Positions 13,501-23,626 of a DNA stretch of 64,000 nt are shown here, piece after piece. The DNA comes from Galaxea fascicularis (taxonomy: Eukaryota > Cnidaria > Anthozoa > Scleractinia > Euphylliidae): the NCBI GenBank assembly GCA_948470475.1, contig OX419347.1, positions 9,897,165 to 9,961,164 of the forward strand, read 5' to 3'. The translations under genes and the position numbers were made by a program. The notes beneath the pieces are model-generated. The model saw nothing but the letters and a program-made list of their open reading frames with translations, did not search any database and had not been told where the DNA came from. Positions within the stretch are counted from its first letter, which is position 1. Every line of letters begins with the position of its first letter.

Positions 13501-15103
13501 TGTTTATGTTGATTCCTGATGGCGTGGCTGAGAAGCTGGGCCAGCAAAGAATGGCTGCCCTCGTTGAAAATCAAAGGCGTCTTTTCACTTTACTGGAAGT
13601 ACACCGGGCGATGGTTTCCCTGAATGACCTTGAGAAAGTAAACACTGGGAATTACACTGCGGAAGGCATTTTTGCAGTTCTACCAGAAAATCGCACATGC
13701 GCAGACTTGATACTGATGCCACTGACCAGGTGTAAGTGTGATGGGTATGATGATTCCAGCAAGGTGGATGACAATTCGCTGAATCACAAATGGCTGGCAG
13801 AGTTTGCCCTTGGGGCTTTAAATGATGCAATACAGAAACAATATATCGGAGGTAACGTGCATTAAATCAACTGTGGCTTCACTATTGGTGTAAGAACTCT
13901 GCAGTTATTTAGATGTACATGTAGACTACGGTCTTTATCGCTCGTGTAAAGCGACAAAAAGGCAAGCAGAAGTACCGTAAACAGCATTTGTCTTGTCCAT
14001 GCGCTTTGAGTGTATGGGCGCTCACCATTAGTCAGAAATAGCCGGTAGACCAGTCCGTTTGTAAAGAGAATTCCTCTATTAATTAGAAATGTCGAGACAG
14101 ATGAGTTTATTTCTACATAGCCGGTATGCATGATGGGGAAAACGTTCCAAAGAAGCACGTTTCACTTTCAAAATGACGGTTGCGACTGGCAGTTCTGACT
14201 TTTGGTAAGCGCCCTACGTCAGGCAATTTGGTAATAGACGGACGATTGTCCAGGTCAGTGTACTAGATCGTGTTTATGCATGTTCAGATTATGTGACCTT
14301 TAGTTTCAAACCAATGAATATTAGGAACTTGTTGTTTTGGTAATTATCTAGCAAAGAGGTATCTTGTTACCATGATGCCATTTCTCAATATGGTTCCTTT
14401 TTTTTTTCTCGCCCCTTTTTCAGGTATCGGTGAAAAACGTTCCCCAGCCCAGAGATACGGCTATGGTAACTGCCAGCGACTTGTTGGGAAATCTTTTACT
14501 AACATCCTACAGCAATTCCAAGGAGATTACATTACGACAACGATGGATCTACATGTGGTCCCTCCAAGCGGATATAGAGAAGATGAAGTTTTTAAAGTCT
14601 CACTAAAACACTATTCTACACCAGACGACAAAGTCTGGCTGACAAGCTATACCCGACAGTCCAGATATAGCAAGTTTGAGACATGCGCAGACAAATCAGT
14701 TGATGTTAGACTATGCGCATGCGCAAAAAAGGAAGATGCGAAACTTGCTCCACTAGGTGTTCCAAACGAAATGTTTGACTCAAAGACTATTGTAACGGAT
14801 CTCGACTCCGGTTGTCTGTTATTCCTCAGAAGGAATCACGGCTCGACTACCGTAGCTGTAGAAGTAGCGAATAAGTGTGAAGATCGCACGTACAAGTTTA
14901 AATTGGACGGCGGTGGAACAGAGAGACTATTCTCCAAGACGCTTCCTATTGAATTAGAATTATCACCCAAGACATTTTATTTTTTAACATCTACTACGAT
15001 AATAGCTTCTAAGCTGACGTCTAGACTACATTTCTCAGCGACCATGCAAGCAAGGATTGGTGATTCGGAAGAGTTTGTTAGTTTAGGTGAACGCGATGTT
15101 TGA
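4534..15103 (+). CDS. DUF229 family protein (sulfatase/alkaline-phosphatase-like fold), six exons, 5' end missing
   Basis: Exons read as 4534-4618, 5325-5409, 8957-9537, 11890-12085, 13085-13851 and 14424-15103 (stop TGA). Every junction has AG/GT signals and phases agree (1, 2, 1, 2, 1). The first exon encodes a hydrophobic stretch (LYAFSLVAGLIILVQLQF) that looks like a signal anchor, so a type II membrane or secreted protein is likely. Exon 2 and the start of exon 3 form a cysteine-rich segment. Exon 3 has the DUF229 hallmark VNVIVLDSIARPHFYR; exon 5 has FNTGHEYTG and IFSDHGNR, matching metal-binding positions of the sulfatase/phosphatase superfamily. The last exon is a C-terminal domain with several cysteines. 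The substrate of DUF229 proteins is unknown. No start codon was found, so at least one upstream exon is missing. Introns hold a TTAA transposon (6089-7811) and several SINE and direct repeats. The reading frame appears intact from exon 1 to the stop. Confidence 0.8.
6317..6517. mobile_element. Nested TTAA-type MITE, 201 bp
   Basis: GCACGCGCGTTTTTGAGACG begins an arm of about 40 bp that returns inverted at 6478-6517 with two mismatches. TTAA lies directly outside on both sides (6313-6316 and 6518-6521). It sits inside the larger TTAA element and has displaced the 5' part of its THAP-coding region, so it arrived later. Confidence 0.7.
6522..6714 (+). pseudogene. THAP-type zinc finger remnant of the transposon
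   Basis: The + frame reads YCAAGGPNKVNCSNKTGTPG, then FPKEESLRQKW and RINRKDFVP. This resembles the first two thirds of a THAP domain: the cysteine pair, an FP-K motif, a conserved W and DF.P. The C-terminal half with the final C..H pair is missing, because the frame passes straight into Penelope-like sequence at about 6715. Upstream, the frame runs into the nested MITE, so no native start survives. It is a decayed DNA-binding domain, not a functional gene. Confidence 0.55.
6715..7152 (+). pseudogene. Penelope-like element fragment (region downstream of reverse transcriptase)
   Basis: The frame reads GVKKGFIKGEALRLLKTNSS, RGYPDNLVNKVL and then, after one in-frame TAA at 6973, TQYNPSVPNLKNILRSKWHL and EPPLISYRRGKSLKDILV. 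This is the linker between the RT and the GIY-YIG endonuclease in Penelope-like elements. Both polymerase and endonuclease parts are absent. It is fused in frame to the THAP remnant, making a chimeric frame of 230 codons before the stop. Target duplications could not be seen. It is a different subfamily from the Penelope element at 40 kb. Confidence 0.7.
7214..7540 (-). pseudogene. Acidic open frame inside TTAA transposon (P2X7-like domain start)
   Basis: The 108-codon frame starts MSASDDQISSSASISSDEQL and is very rich in Ser, Asp and Glu. It then reads VRPYADEPP and LEREVPLNEWC. The order acidic start, VRPY, then W-C resembles the N-terminal part of cnidarian proteins with a P2X7-type intracellular cysteine domain, often found in transposon-associated genes. 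The frame ends before the expected cysteine cluster. With the THAP remnant on the opposite strand it probably represents the second gene of the Kolobok-like element. The assignment is by recollection of the motif only. Confidence 0.35.
8346..8439. repeat. Foldback MITE with GGTCCGTACTGTAAGTTA ends, copy 1
   Basis: GGTCCGTACTGTAAGTTATG at 8346 is mirrored by ATCCGTAAATTACTGTACGG ending at 8439. The same structure recurs at 60964-61065, and both copies are followed by a similar TATTTATTATATCT-like stretch. Non-coding. Confidence 0.6.
8517..8642. repeat. Two-copy tandem repeat, 63-bp period
   Basis: GAATACGGCGCGCAAAATTG starting at 8517 is repeated with about 20% divergence from 8580 (GAATACGGCTTGCAAAATTA). 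Each unit contains CCAATCACA. It lies in the intron just upstream of DUF229 exon 3 and is followed by an AATC/AATA simple repeat. Confidence 0.6.
9640..9850. repeat. Dispersed repeat shared with 59160-59400
   Basis: Words such as GCGGTTTTCAACTGAGT, GTTTGCTTTGATTT, AGCCAATGAGAATCAAAA and GACCAATCGCGAGGTGCAC recur as their reverse complements, diverged, near 59100-59390. This is an old interspersed element in the DUF229 intron. No coding content. Confidence 0.5.
9870..9925 (+). repeat. SINE 3'-region fragment
   Basis: The phrase TGGGTTGAGTTTGTTGTTGG followed by TTCTCTGTTCCGAGAG matches, in diverged form, the body of the tRNA-headed SINE on the minus strand at 50040-50200 (TGGGCTGAGTTTGTTGG). 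No tRNA-like head is present here. Confidence 0.4.
10371..10735. repeat. Direct repeat pair of about 105 bp
   Basis: The unit at 10371-10480 (AAGAATACCTCAAAAATTAA ... GCGGGCATTACCCCTTAAAT) recurs at 10628-10728 with about 10% divergence. Between them is a segment containing GGCCTTGTTAGGCCTCGTCA, itself a small palindrome. It looks like two copies of an interspersed repeat in the DUF229 intron. Confidence 0.55.
12640..12800 (-). repeat. tRNA-derived SINE-like sequence
   Basis: On the minus strand GGCGTGGTTTAGGGCGCTGG (A-box-like) is followed about 30 bp later by AAGTTCAAAGCCCGCT (B-box-like, diverged). The spacing fits the internal RNA polymerase III promoter of a tRNA-derived SINE. No acceptor stem or convincing cloverleaf, so it is not called a tRNA gene. 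It lies in DUF229 intron 12086-13084. Confidence 0.5.
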
Positions 15104-15582
15104 TGACTAAAATGATTATATATGAACACGATTTTATTTTATAGTCCTATTTCGATTGCGTTTTTTTTCTAAAAAAAAATGGGATTGATGCTTAGGCTTT
15201 TTGAATTATTATTATTAGTATAGGTCTTTTTTGAATGAAAGTTGAAATAGTTTTTTGGACTTCCAGTCGTTTTTAAACACTGGATGAACTTGTCGTAAAA
15301 TGGAAACGGTGCAAAGCACCCAGAAAGAATATACAGACAACGCAAAAAAAAAAAAAAACAACAAAGAATAAATAAATAAAAAAGCGTTGATTATAGTTTC
15401 GTCAGAGTGCATTGTTAACGAAGCATTCCGGACAAGAAAGACTCGGAATTGAAGGAACTCTTGTTTTTTTGGGACCTATTTCCGCTTTCGGATTTAACGG
15501 AATAATATTCCGTTCATTCTTTATTTTTATAGGTTTTTCATTAATTTCTCTAGAGCAAACACTAATTAGTGTCGCTATTGAA

Positions 15583-15777
15583 GTGTGATAATACACAATT
15601 TTGTTAATGATCAGTTCCAAGTGAATTGCGGGTAGATCCAGTCCTTTGTGGAGGCAAACGGTCAAAATTAGAATTTCAAATTATGTCTTTAAATTGGCGT
15701 TTCCCCCCCACAAAGGACTGGATCTACCCACAATTCCCTCGGAACTGATCATTAGCAAAATGGTGTATTACAAAAGA
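15583..15777. repeat. Foldback element, about 195 bp
   Basis: ATCAGTTCCAAGTGAATTGC and GGGTAGATCCAGTCCTTTGT near 15607-15650 return inverted at 15708-15760 (ACAAAGGACTGGATCTACCC, then CGGAACTGAT). Arms are about 70 bp with around 10% mismatch, separated by about 50 bp. Confidence 0.7.
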
Positions 15778-15840
15778 GAGGAGTTACGTCGTACAGCTCC
15801 CGGATGGGAATTACTAATAAACCTAGTAATATAACAATAA

Positions 15841-15965
15841 CAGACAGGCAGGTCGACAGACAGACAGACAGACAGACAGACAACACGGATTCAAGAAGCA
15901 GAGCAGTTAGACAGACAGAAAGTCAGACAGAAAGAAGACAGATTCAAGAAGCAGAGCAGTTGCGT
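15841..15965. repeat. CAGA microsatellite with short duplication
   Basis: A run of (CAGA)n at 15853-15883 is flanked by two copies of GATTCAAGAAGCAGAGCAGTT (about 15888 and 15941). Simple-sequence expansion, non-coding. Confidence 0.7.
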
Positions 15966-16118
15966 AAGAGTAAAATTGAAAAATCGGAAGATATATTTGG
16001 AAACAGACCAACTCAAAAATTACGAAGTGTAAGGCCGGCCATCCATGCACCTTCTAAAATACTTTAAACAAATAGTCCTCATCTCTTGCGGAATTCTGGG
16101 AGCCTCTTGTTTTTGTAT

Positions 16119-16290
16119 AGGCCGTTTCCGAGTTCATGTCTGCCTCCTCTTCAAAGCGAGTCTAAGTGCGAAGTGTTTGTTATGAAAATTAGTTTTCATT
16201 CATATGTAAAGTAGAACTAATTACCATCACAAAAACTTCGCACTTAGACTCGCTTTGAAGAGGAGGTAGACATGAACTCGGAAATGGCCT
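16119..16290. repeat. Foldback MITE, 172 bp
   Basis: AGGCCGTTTCCGAGTTCATG and the next 45 bp, up to CTAAGTGCGAAG, are mirrored almost perfectly by CTTCGCACTTAGACTCGCTT ... GAACTCGGAAATGGCCT at the right end. The arms are about 62 bp with about 50 bp of spacer. Confidence 0.75.
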
Positions 16291-17344
16291 ATTCTGATAG
16301 TTTTGCTCCCGATAGCAGAATATACGAAGCTTGACGAAGTTGATGGTCGACAAAGATGCCCCGGAGTGCCGGCACTCTCAATGTTATATCCCCACACCAC
16401 TGGCACAGAAATACAATTAAGTTACACCAGAGGGGAGGAGAGCGACAAATGATCAGCAAGGATGCCAGCTTGACGAAGTTCTCCATGAAAATGGTCCATT
16501 AGCCAAACATTCAGATTACTGAGAGATCTTTTCACTCTAGGACCAGAAACGCAATCTAGTCACACTAGTAGTGCTAAAGAAGAGAGGCGAGGGACAAATG
16601 ACCCGCAAGGACGCCAAGCTTGGTGGGAGTCTATTGTAGGTGAAAATGGCTTACAGAACTCCGACACTCTCACTCTCACTCAGCAGTGGAAACAACACCC
16701 AATCAGTTACACAATGTTGTTCATAGTAATTCTTAATGAGATCGGCGTCAAAGCAATCCCTGTCACATGTATATTTATTTTCATATTGCTATTTTTCATT
16801 AGTTTCAAAAATTTCTTGCGATTCATTTGTGTGATAATTGTCCACGTTCTATACAAATGTCATATCAAACTACAAATTGGGTGAATGAGTGGCCTATCAA
16901 AGAAAAGCCCTGGTAACGAGTGTGAACGATGTCGATAAAGATAACGATTATGGCAATACGTCCTTAATGCGCATGTCAGTTTTGAATATACATTTAGTTG
17001 CGCGTGACTGGGAGTCATTATAACTTAAAAATCAGAGCTAAAAATCAAACTACGAGCTAACTAACTGCTGATTTAAACAAGTACGTTTCATGAAATTATT
17101 TGAAACTGATCAAAAGTTTTGGCTTGTTGACGGTTACTTGCCAGCTAATTTCAAAGGATTTGGCTGGTGCATGAAAGGCTGTTGTTCCTAAGCGTATCCT
17201 AGCAACGTATTTGCGGCAGTTGGAGTTTAATTCCATGGATGCCATGAGATGATCGAAGATTTAGTCCGGCGAAAAAACGAGGGGCACCAGTTTCTTAATA
17301 ACCTCGATTACTAATTAGAAGCGAACACGGTTCATGTCTGAGTG

Positions 17345-18271
17345 TCATGATTTCACTGAAGAGAAGTTCGTTCCTCTTACTCTCTCCACCTTCTGTCTCT
17401 TGAAAATAAACCGTCTTTTCAATTCCTTCTTGATATCGTGCTTAAACAAAGCATAAGCCAGTAGGTTGACGGCGGAGTTAGTAAGAAAAAGAAGGCAAAC
17501 AGCATATTCAGTGTTTATTGGTTTTTTAAAAGAACTGAAATAAGTTCTAAGATCAAAGTAAGAATCTGAGGCGTAACAGAGCACCGTGACAAACACGACG
17601 ATGCCAATGAACCTAGCAGAAGAGATGCGTGGTCCTTCTTTTGTCTTCAAGGACATTGGATGGTTAAACTTCAGCTGTGCTGTGAGAGCTGACATCTTTT
17701 TGGAGTGCTTTTGTGCAATGTAAAACATTTGTATGGTGGCAAGAAGCAGAGACAAACACGGTGTTATCTGAAACAGACACACTCGTGTTATTCTGAAAGC
17801 ATGTGTTATGTTTTCGTTGTCTGCCTGTATGACTGTAACTGCGATGAAAAAGTAAAAGACAGTTGGGAAGAGCCAGCTGAGAATCACCATGCCAACCACA
17901 CATCTTGACGTCATGAAAGAGAGATACTTGAAAGGCATCACTATGGCAACGTAACGTTCGGCGGTCAAGACGCACACGTTCGTTAACGACGCAAATGCGA
18001 AGTAAGCAGCGAAGATTTGTCGGAGCTGTCGATTACACGGCAGATAAAACTCGCAGGTGAAAAATGTCGGGAAGTTGGTTAAACCAAAGCAGAGATCAGC
18101 GATAGCTAAAGAAACGATAAAAACGTTAATTTGTGTTCGCAGGCGTCGAGTTGTTGCAATGAGGAAAATCACAGTTGAGTTTCCTGAGATAGCCGCTATG
18201 GTTACAAACCAGCTTGGAACCCAGACCCATGGGAAAGGATCGGAAAACGTCGAAGAATCTCCGAGAGGCAT
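17345..18271 (-). CDS. Class A (rhodopsin-like) GPCR, single exon, orphan
   Basis: The 308-codon frame has seven hydrophobic segments. TM1 carries ISGNS (N31), TM2 SLAIAD (D59), TM3 ends in AERYVAI (E105-R106-Y107, an ERY form of the DRY motif), and TM4 has SWLFP. A cysteine near residue 73-79 could make the usual extracellular disulfide. TM7 reads NSAVNLLAY instead of NPxxY: proline is replaced by leucine at the normal position. The short tail is basic. No intron, as is common for cnidarian GPCR expansions. The ligand is unknown; resemblance is to amine/melatonin/adenosine-like orphan receptors. The closest relative in this window is the divergently placed gene at 22142-23150, sharing most of TM1-TM4. 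Start chosen at the first Met before TM1. Confidence 0.88.
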   Translation of the reverse strand: MPLGDSSTFSDPFPWVWVPSWFVTIAAISGNSTVIFLIATTRRLRTQINVFIVSLAIADLCFGLTNFPTFFTCEFYLPCNRQLRQIFAAYFAFASLTNVCVLTAERYVAIVMPFKYLSFMTSRCVVGMVILSWLFPTVFYFFIAVTVIQADNENITHAFRITRVCLFQITPCLSLLLATIQMFYIAQKHSKKMSALTAQLKFNHPMSLKTKEGPRISSARFIGIVVFVTVLCYASDSYFDLRTYFSSFKKPINTEYAVCLLFLTNSAVNLLAYALFKHDIKKELKRRFIFKRQKVERVRGTNFSSVKS

Positions 18272-20101
18272 CCTCTCCGGAGTTTAGTTATGTTGGCCTT
18301 GGATTCTGTTATTTTGATATGCCTTCTTGGACTGAAGAACCTCCTCTCTTGAGTTCGGTTTAAGAATTCCCGCAGAATCACCAACTCGTGGTCCCTCATA
18401 TAACTTGTTCAAATTGTTTATAGTGTGACACAATGATGCTGTCTTCGTCATAATTAGGCCAAATTTGCACGAGATTAATCATTTCCTCGCCTCACAGAAA
18501 GTCTTCTTACGCAATCGTTCAGTTTTGGTTTCTGTGTTTTAGAGTTTCTTCTAACGGCGAGTAATAAAAACCTTTTGGATTTTGGGAGATGCGGAAGAGA
18601 AAACTTAATTATCTTTTCTGGCAAGCTAGCTATTTCGGTTTTCAAGGAAGTGCGAACACTCTATACACACTTTATTGGTTACCTGAGTAGAATCGAAACT
18701 AAACCAACTCCGAATGGGCGACAGCTGTCAAATAACTTAACCTTTCGAAGTCTTAATTGGTCTTGAAATGTTTGCTTTTCAAGTTTCCTAGTGTTCCATC
18801 TAGAGACGAATTCCCTTCAAACGCTATATAATTAAAATCTTTATAAAGCTGTTTCACCTTAAAATGACAGATTCGCCATTATTCGAGCAATGGTCTATAC
18901 AATTCATGGGCTCCACGGAGTCAAGATTATGAAATATCGTAATGCAGATAGTAATAATTAAAAATATCTTAAAACACCTGCTATGATTTAAGCCGATCCT
19001 GATATCAATATTTGAATTCTCTTAACTGATCTTCCTACAAGAGGAGCTGTGTTTACATGAGTTGCGCACATGCATTAGCATGAAGGCAAAGTAAGCCAGA
19101 CTACAGATGCATAAATGCACACCAGAAATTGAGAGCACTCGTCAAAGTCAGTATTCGCTGAAAATTTAAGCAAGACAGGTCCAAGGTTTCTTTGCGCAAT
19201 GTACTTTTAAAATGTCAAGATTTTACAAGAATGCATGGCTGGATGGCAAGTCTTGCCACCCAATCATACAAGCACGTATGTCCAGAGATGCACGCAACAA
19301 CAATGATACAGTTTCAAGTAAGTGCCACAGGTTTGAAAGCCAATTTCTTCGAAAATATTCAATTTGACGGACTTATACTCATACTGGTAACCAAAAGTAA
19401 TATGCATTTTTTTTCATGGAGTCCGTTTGTTCGTACCAATGAGGCAAAATATAAACAATTGCTTTAGTATCTTGCATAGATGAGGAAACAGTGATATTGT
19501 AAAGAGAAATTTGGAGCTGGTCACTGTGTAACTAAGGCCTTAAATGTATCCGACCGCTGTAGTCTGTTACCTCTGTTCATTCTGCGTAGCCGCTAGGCAG
19601 GCCACCTCTGATATTTTGCAAGGGTGAAATAGAATGTCACAGGCCGACTTCTTTGAGGCATTCAGATTTAAATTTGTCCTGTATTCCGTCGTGACACGAA
19701 GATGACCAAGTCATTCATTCTTGGTGGACGATCCTGAAACGTTTCCCCTTTTGTGTATATAAGGCAACATCAAACGGAGCCTAGTACCTAAGATCGCGCA
19801 GAGCCTCAGCCTTTGCAGCGTAAAAGTACAAGGCTAGGTTATTTTAAGACTCGTATTAGATTACTTTCCCAACGAAAATCCTCATAGCATTCCCTCTTAT
19901 TTTTGTCTTCTCGATACTATTGTTACTATTGTTATTTGCCACAAAGATGATTTGTGTTCATTGCTTTGTTACTTGGCCAGACCAGAGATAATTCTTTTGC
20001 CTAGAACTTCCTCGAACGTTGAAAAAAAAAAAAAAACCTTTACTCTGACGGCTCCAATTTCCAATTTCTTACGAACAAAAACAAAATAGCTGTGAAATGG
20101 T

Positions 20102-20257
20102 ATAGCGATGTTTCTTGTTTACAAACATTGACGTCAAATTTCTATTGATATCCAAATTTGCCAGCCACCGAACAATAGCATGTATTGTTTCAACAGCCAA
20201 TAAACCTCTGGTTGGCATTTTAATAACAATAGGTGACGTAACGAGAAACATCGCTAT
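20102..20257. repeat. Short-TIR MITE, about 156 bp
   Basis: ATAGCGATGTTTCT at the left is perfectly mirrored by AGAAACATCGCTAT at the right; GACGTCA near the left arm and TGACGTAA near the right extend the symmetry. Non-coding. Confidence 0.55.
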
Positions 20258-20707
20258 TCTTATTAATATATTGGCACATGACAATCTGCAAACATTTCTC
20301 TCCTTCTTCATTTGCTTTCTTCAGTTTTCTGGAAATCCAAGTAGTATTTTGTTTTCTTGTGTTTTGCACCTATCATGATCTTCTTGCCTGTCAAAGAACT
20401 GGGTCAACATTTTGTTTCAGCCTGTCTCGGCGCTTGTAGGACAATTTCAATATCAAAAATTTAATTACTTGGAAAAAGTCACTGTCTTTATTAAAACAGG
20501 ACAAAATAAACAAAAATCTGTTTCTCCGTTTCGTTCGCTTTTTTGCGTCTTAGTCGGGTGTTTCGAGATTTAGCGGCTGTACATACCCCAAAATTCCCAA
20601 ACCAAATGTAATTTTAAAGTGATGGCCCAGTTCGTGTGAACAGGCCGTTTGAGTAGCATTTTTCTGTAGTACCAGCGTTTAATTTAAAATTCGGCAAGCT
20701 TATAGTT

Positions 20708-20882
20708 CAAATGAAGAATAATCGTCGCAGTTGTGAGCGCAATTTTTACAATTGCGTAAAGAAGCCTGAAAAAAAAAATCAGGACTTCAACGCGGTCCCT
20801 TTGAAGTCCTGGATTTTTTTTCAGGCTTCTTTACGCATTTGTAAAAGTTGCGCTCACAACTGCGACGACCATTCTTCATTTG
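20708..20882. repeat. Palindrome built from two head-to-head SINE tails
   Basis: CAAATGAAGAATAATCGTCG at 20708 reads outward to CAATTGCGTAAAGAAGCCTG and a central AGGACTTCAACGCGG. The whole is then mirrored through 20882 (ATTCTTCATTTG). Each arm corresponds to the 3' part of the tRNA-derived SINE (AGTCCTGA..TTCAGGCTTCTT) without its tRNA head. Related palindromes are at 58001-58480 and 61198-61360. Confidence 0.75.
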
Positions 20883-22141
20883 ATTTCATATCCGCAGTTC
20901 ACATATGATTTCTTTTATATGCATCATTCACTAAGCTTAAAGTTGTTTAAGCTTTTGATTTTTAAGTCATGAAACATGCTGAAATCTTGTCAGAGCTGTT
21001 TTCCGTACAGTACGTATACTTTCGTTTGGTTCAGCTGTACCCGGTTAATTTGAGTCCGTAGAGAAATCTTCAATATGTCGATCCAATTGAAAGCTATAAA
21101 GCAGGGCTTTCATTTAGAATTGTAATTACACTGTGCACAGAAGACGTTTGAGCGTCTCCAGTCGTGGAAGTTTTTTTTTTAATGAAATGCTTGCGGGTGT
21201 CACAATTTTTGAGTAGCACCTACTTATGGAGACTCTGAACTTATAAGCCTGCCGACGAAATCGCAAATAACTTTTTTGAGGTTGTTAGTATTTTCCTGTC
21301 AGTGATAAAACCAGGGGATTATTGACACTTTTTAATGCTTTACGTTCAATTCTGGCAAGCGGTTTCGAAATATTTGCATTTCCAGCCGCTGTACCAGGGA
21401 GAACTTATTCATTTTTGGCATGACAGCTGTTCCAATCACAATTCAAACTTCATTTTAAATTAACTTTTTAGAAGTCAATATCTCATCTTCTTCAAGTTAC
21501 AAACCAAAGCAAACGACACCACCTTTGTATATGTTTGTATTTTTCGCAAATGTTTACTTCGTGGCTCACAAATCGCTCATAAGAAAGCGATTCTTGTGCC
21601 TTCACCGTTTTCCGTAATGCTTTTCTTCTGAGTATCGCGATTTTAATTAACTCATGAAGCTTTACATGATGGATGGGGGTAGAAACCTTAGTTTTTAGCC
21701 ACGCTTTAATGTACAGCGTCTAGAACTTTATATTTGTTTAAATTTATTTTACTCAGTTATTAGTTGTTACTTATTAGTTGACGATATTGAGCGTTCAAAC
21801 ATTCAATTAAAGTGACCATCAAAGGACAAGCACAAATTAAATTTTCTCATCTGCCAATCAAGAGAGTCATATGTAGTTAGTCATACTGCCTATTGAAAAT
21901 TTCCAAACAAAAGAGCCTTGGTAGTTGTCTTTGCCCACTGCTTAAAAAAGTAAATCACCGCACAGGTTCCCTGAGACCCAGTTTTAATCGATGCTTTGAC
22001 ACCAAAAACAGTATAATACAGGAAGCATTTCGTACCGAAAAAAACAATTCTGGGAGATTTGAAGAACAGTTTGTACTATAATGGTTTTACTCGGTTAGCT
22101 CCAAATTGAATTTACGAGATTTATGCAAGCATCTTCGAAAT

Positions 22142-23150
22142 ATGTCGGCGATATTCGATTCATCGAAATTCTCAAGTCCTTTTTTCGTGGGTCTGGCTAC
22201 CAGGTTGGTTTCTTACCATCATGGCGATTTCAGGAAACTCGGCGGTGATCTATATCATCGCATTAACTCGGCGCCTCCGAACACGAGTCAACGTTTTCAT
22301 CCTGTCTTTAGCAATCGCCGATTTTTGCTTTGGTTTTACCTACTTCCCGACATTTTTCACATGCGAATTTTACCTGCCGTGTGATCGACAGCTTCGACGA
22401 ATCTTCGCCGCTTACTTCGCATTTGCGTCGTTGATGAACTTGTGCGTCATGACCGCAGACCGTTACGTTGCCATAGTAATGCCTTTCAAGTATGTCTCCA
22501 TCAAGACTTCAAAATGCGTGGTTGCCATGGTAATTGTTAGCTGGTTGTTTCCAGCGATATTTTACTTTGGTATTAACATCATACTCAATCAAGTTGCTTC
22601 TGAATACGTCTTAAACATATTCAAAATATTACGAGTGTTAGTGTTTCAACTTACCCCTTGTGTATACCTGTTCCTTGCTACCATAAAAATGTTTCTCATA
22701 GCGCACAGACAAGCCAAGAAGACTGCAGCACTCGCGGCACAGCTCAATTTTAACCACCCTGCATCCCCAAAGAAGCCAAGAGATGGATTTGAAATTTCTT
22801 CCGCGACATTCATTGCAGTCGTTGTGTTTTTCACTGTCTTGTACTACTTAGTAGACTCGTTCCTGGATCTTCGAATTTATTTCAGCGCTTTCAGAAAGAC
22901 AGCCGACACCGACTACGTTCTTTGCCTGCTTTTTACCACTAACTCGGCCATCAACCCTCCGGTGTATGCTCTCTTGAAACATGACATTAAGAAAGAATTC
23001 AAAAGGCTGCTCTGTCAGAGATGCAAGAAAGCAAAAAGAGGGGAAGAAACTCATGCTGTACTCTCAAAACGTACTGGCGTGCCCTTGAGAATTGGTTGCC
23101 CGCAGACAACCGGATCATCCGTTATTTTGGTCTTAAGTTGTCATGCGTGA
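22142..23150 (+). CDS. Class A GPCR paralogue with +1 frame break in the N-terminus
   Basis: From codon ATG at 22221 the frame gives MAISGNS (TM1), SLAIAD (TM2), TADRYVAI (intact DRY in TM3), SWLFP (TM4) and NSAINPPVY (NPxxY-like, proline kept) in TM7, ending at 23150. The protein closely resembles the minus-strand receptor at 17345-18271. The natural start is probably ATG 22142: the frame from there reads FDSSKFSSPF, matching FSDPF of the paralogue, and WVWLPGWFLTI continues in the downstream frame. The two frames are joined by a run of six T at 22180-22185; five would keep the frame. Either the run is a sequencing or assembly error, or the gene now starts inside TM1 and is damaged. The C-terminal tail after TM7 is longer than in the paralogue. 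Confidence 0.8.
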
Positions 23151-23626
23151 GACGGCAATGAAAAACAGCTTTGATCGGTGTTGACTGTTTGCAAACTGGC
23201 GCAAGTCTCAGGTAGACGTCCAAGGGGCGTGTGACGCTGGCACGCTTCGCCCGAGAGAATTCACGCCAAGAGCGATTTTGAGAAAAGAAACTCCGACTTT
23301 TTGCAAACTAAGTTTTAAGGCGCATGTATTCAGTGCTACCAGCCTTTTGGATACATAGACTCTTGGTATGATCAAGTCACCTTTATTAAACCACCTGAGC
23401 GATGAGGCTACTCTGATGCAATGAGAATCCCTTTTTGGTCACATATATTAAGAATAGTTTGATCATTTTGCATGGGATCATCAAAATGCCCAAACTAGCA
23501 TGACCAGTGATAACGTCGTATATAACCTGCATGATCCAATGTGCACGTTCAACGGTCACGTTTCGAAACGATCGAAAGTTGTTTTGATACAAGCATTAAG
23601 TCGATTCTCTACAGCCTAACAATTTT

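Larger units (their letters stand above)
15104..17344. other. Intergenic region between DUF229 gene and GPCR, repeat-filled
   Basis: After the DUF229 stop there is AT-rich 3' sequence with AATAAATAAATAAA near 15366 that could serve as a polyadenylation signal. Then come a foldback (15583-15777), a CAGA simple repeat (15841-15965), a second foldback (16119-16290) and a diverged tandem-like region 16300-16700 in which AGCTTGACGAAGTT and GACAAATGA recur. No exon was recognised. Confidence 0.5.
18272..22141. other. Spacer between divergent GPCR genes
   Basis: The two receptor genes point away from each other across 3.9 kb. It holds a foldback at 20102-20257 and a SINE-tail palindrome at 20708-20882. 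A TATATAA word near 19755 is the only promoter-like string, and it precedes no recognised gene closely. No further exon was recognised. Cis-control of both genes could lie here but none is identifiable by eye. Confidence 0.4.

Noticed and set aside
19740..19800. TATA-box promoter (GTATATAAGG)
   Set aside because: No recognised gene starts within 2 kb on that strand; a single AT-rich word is weak evidence.
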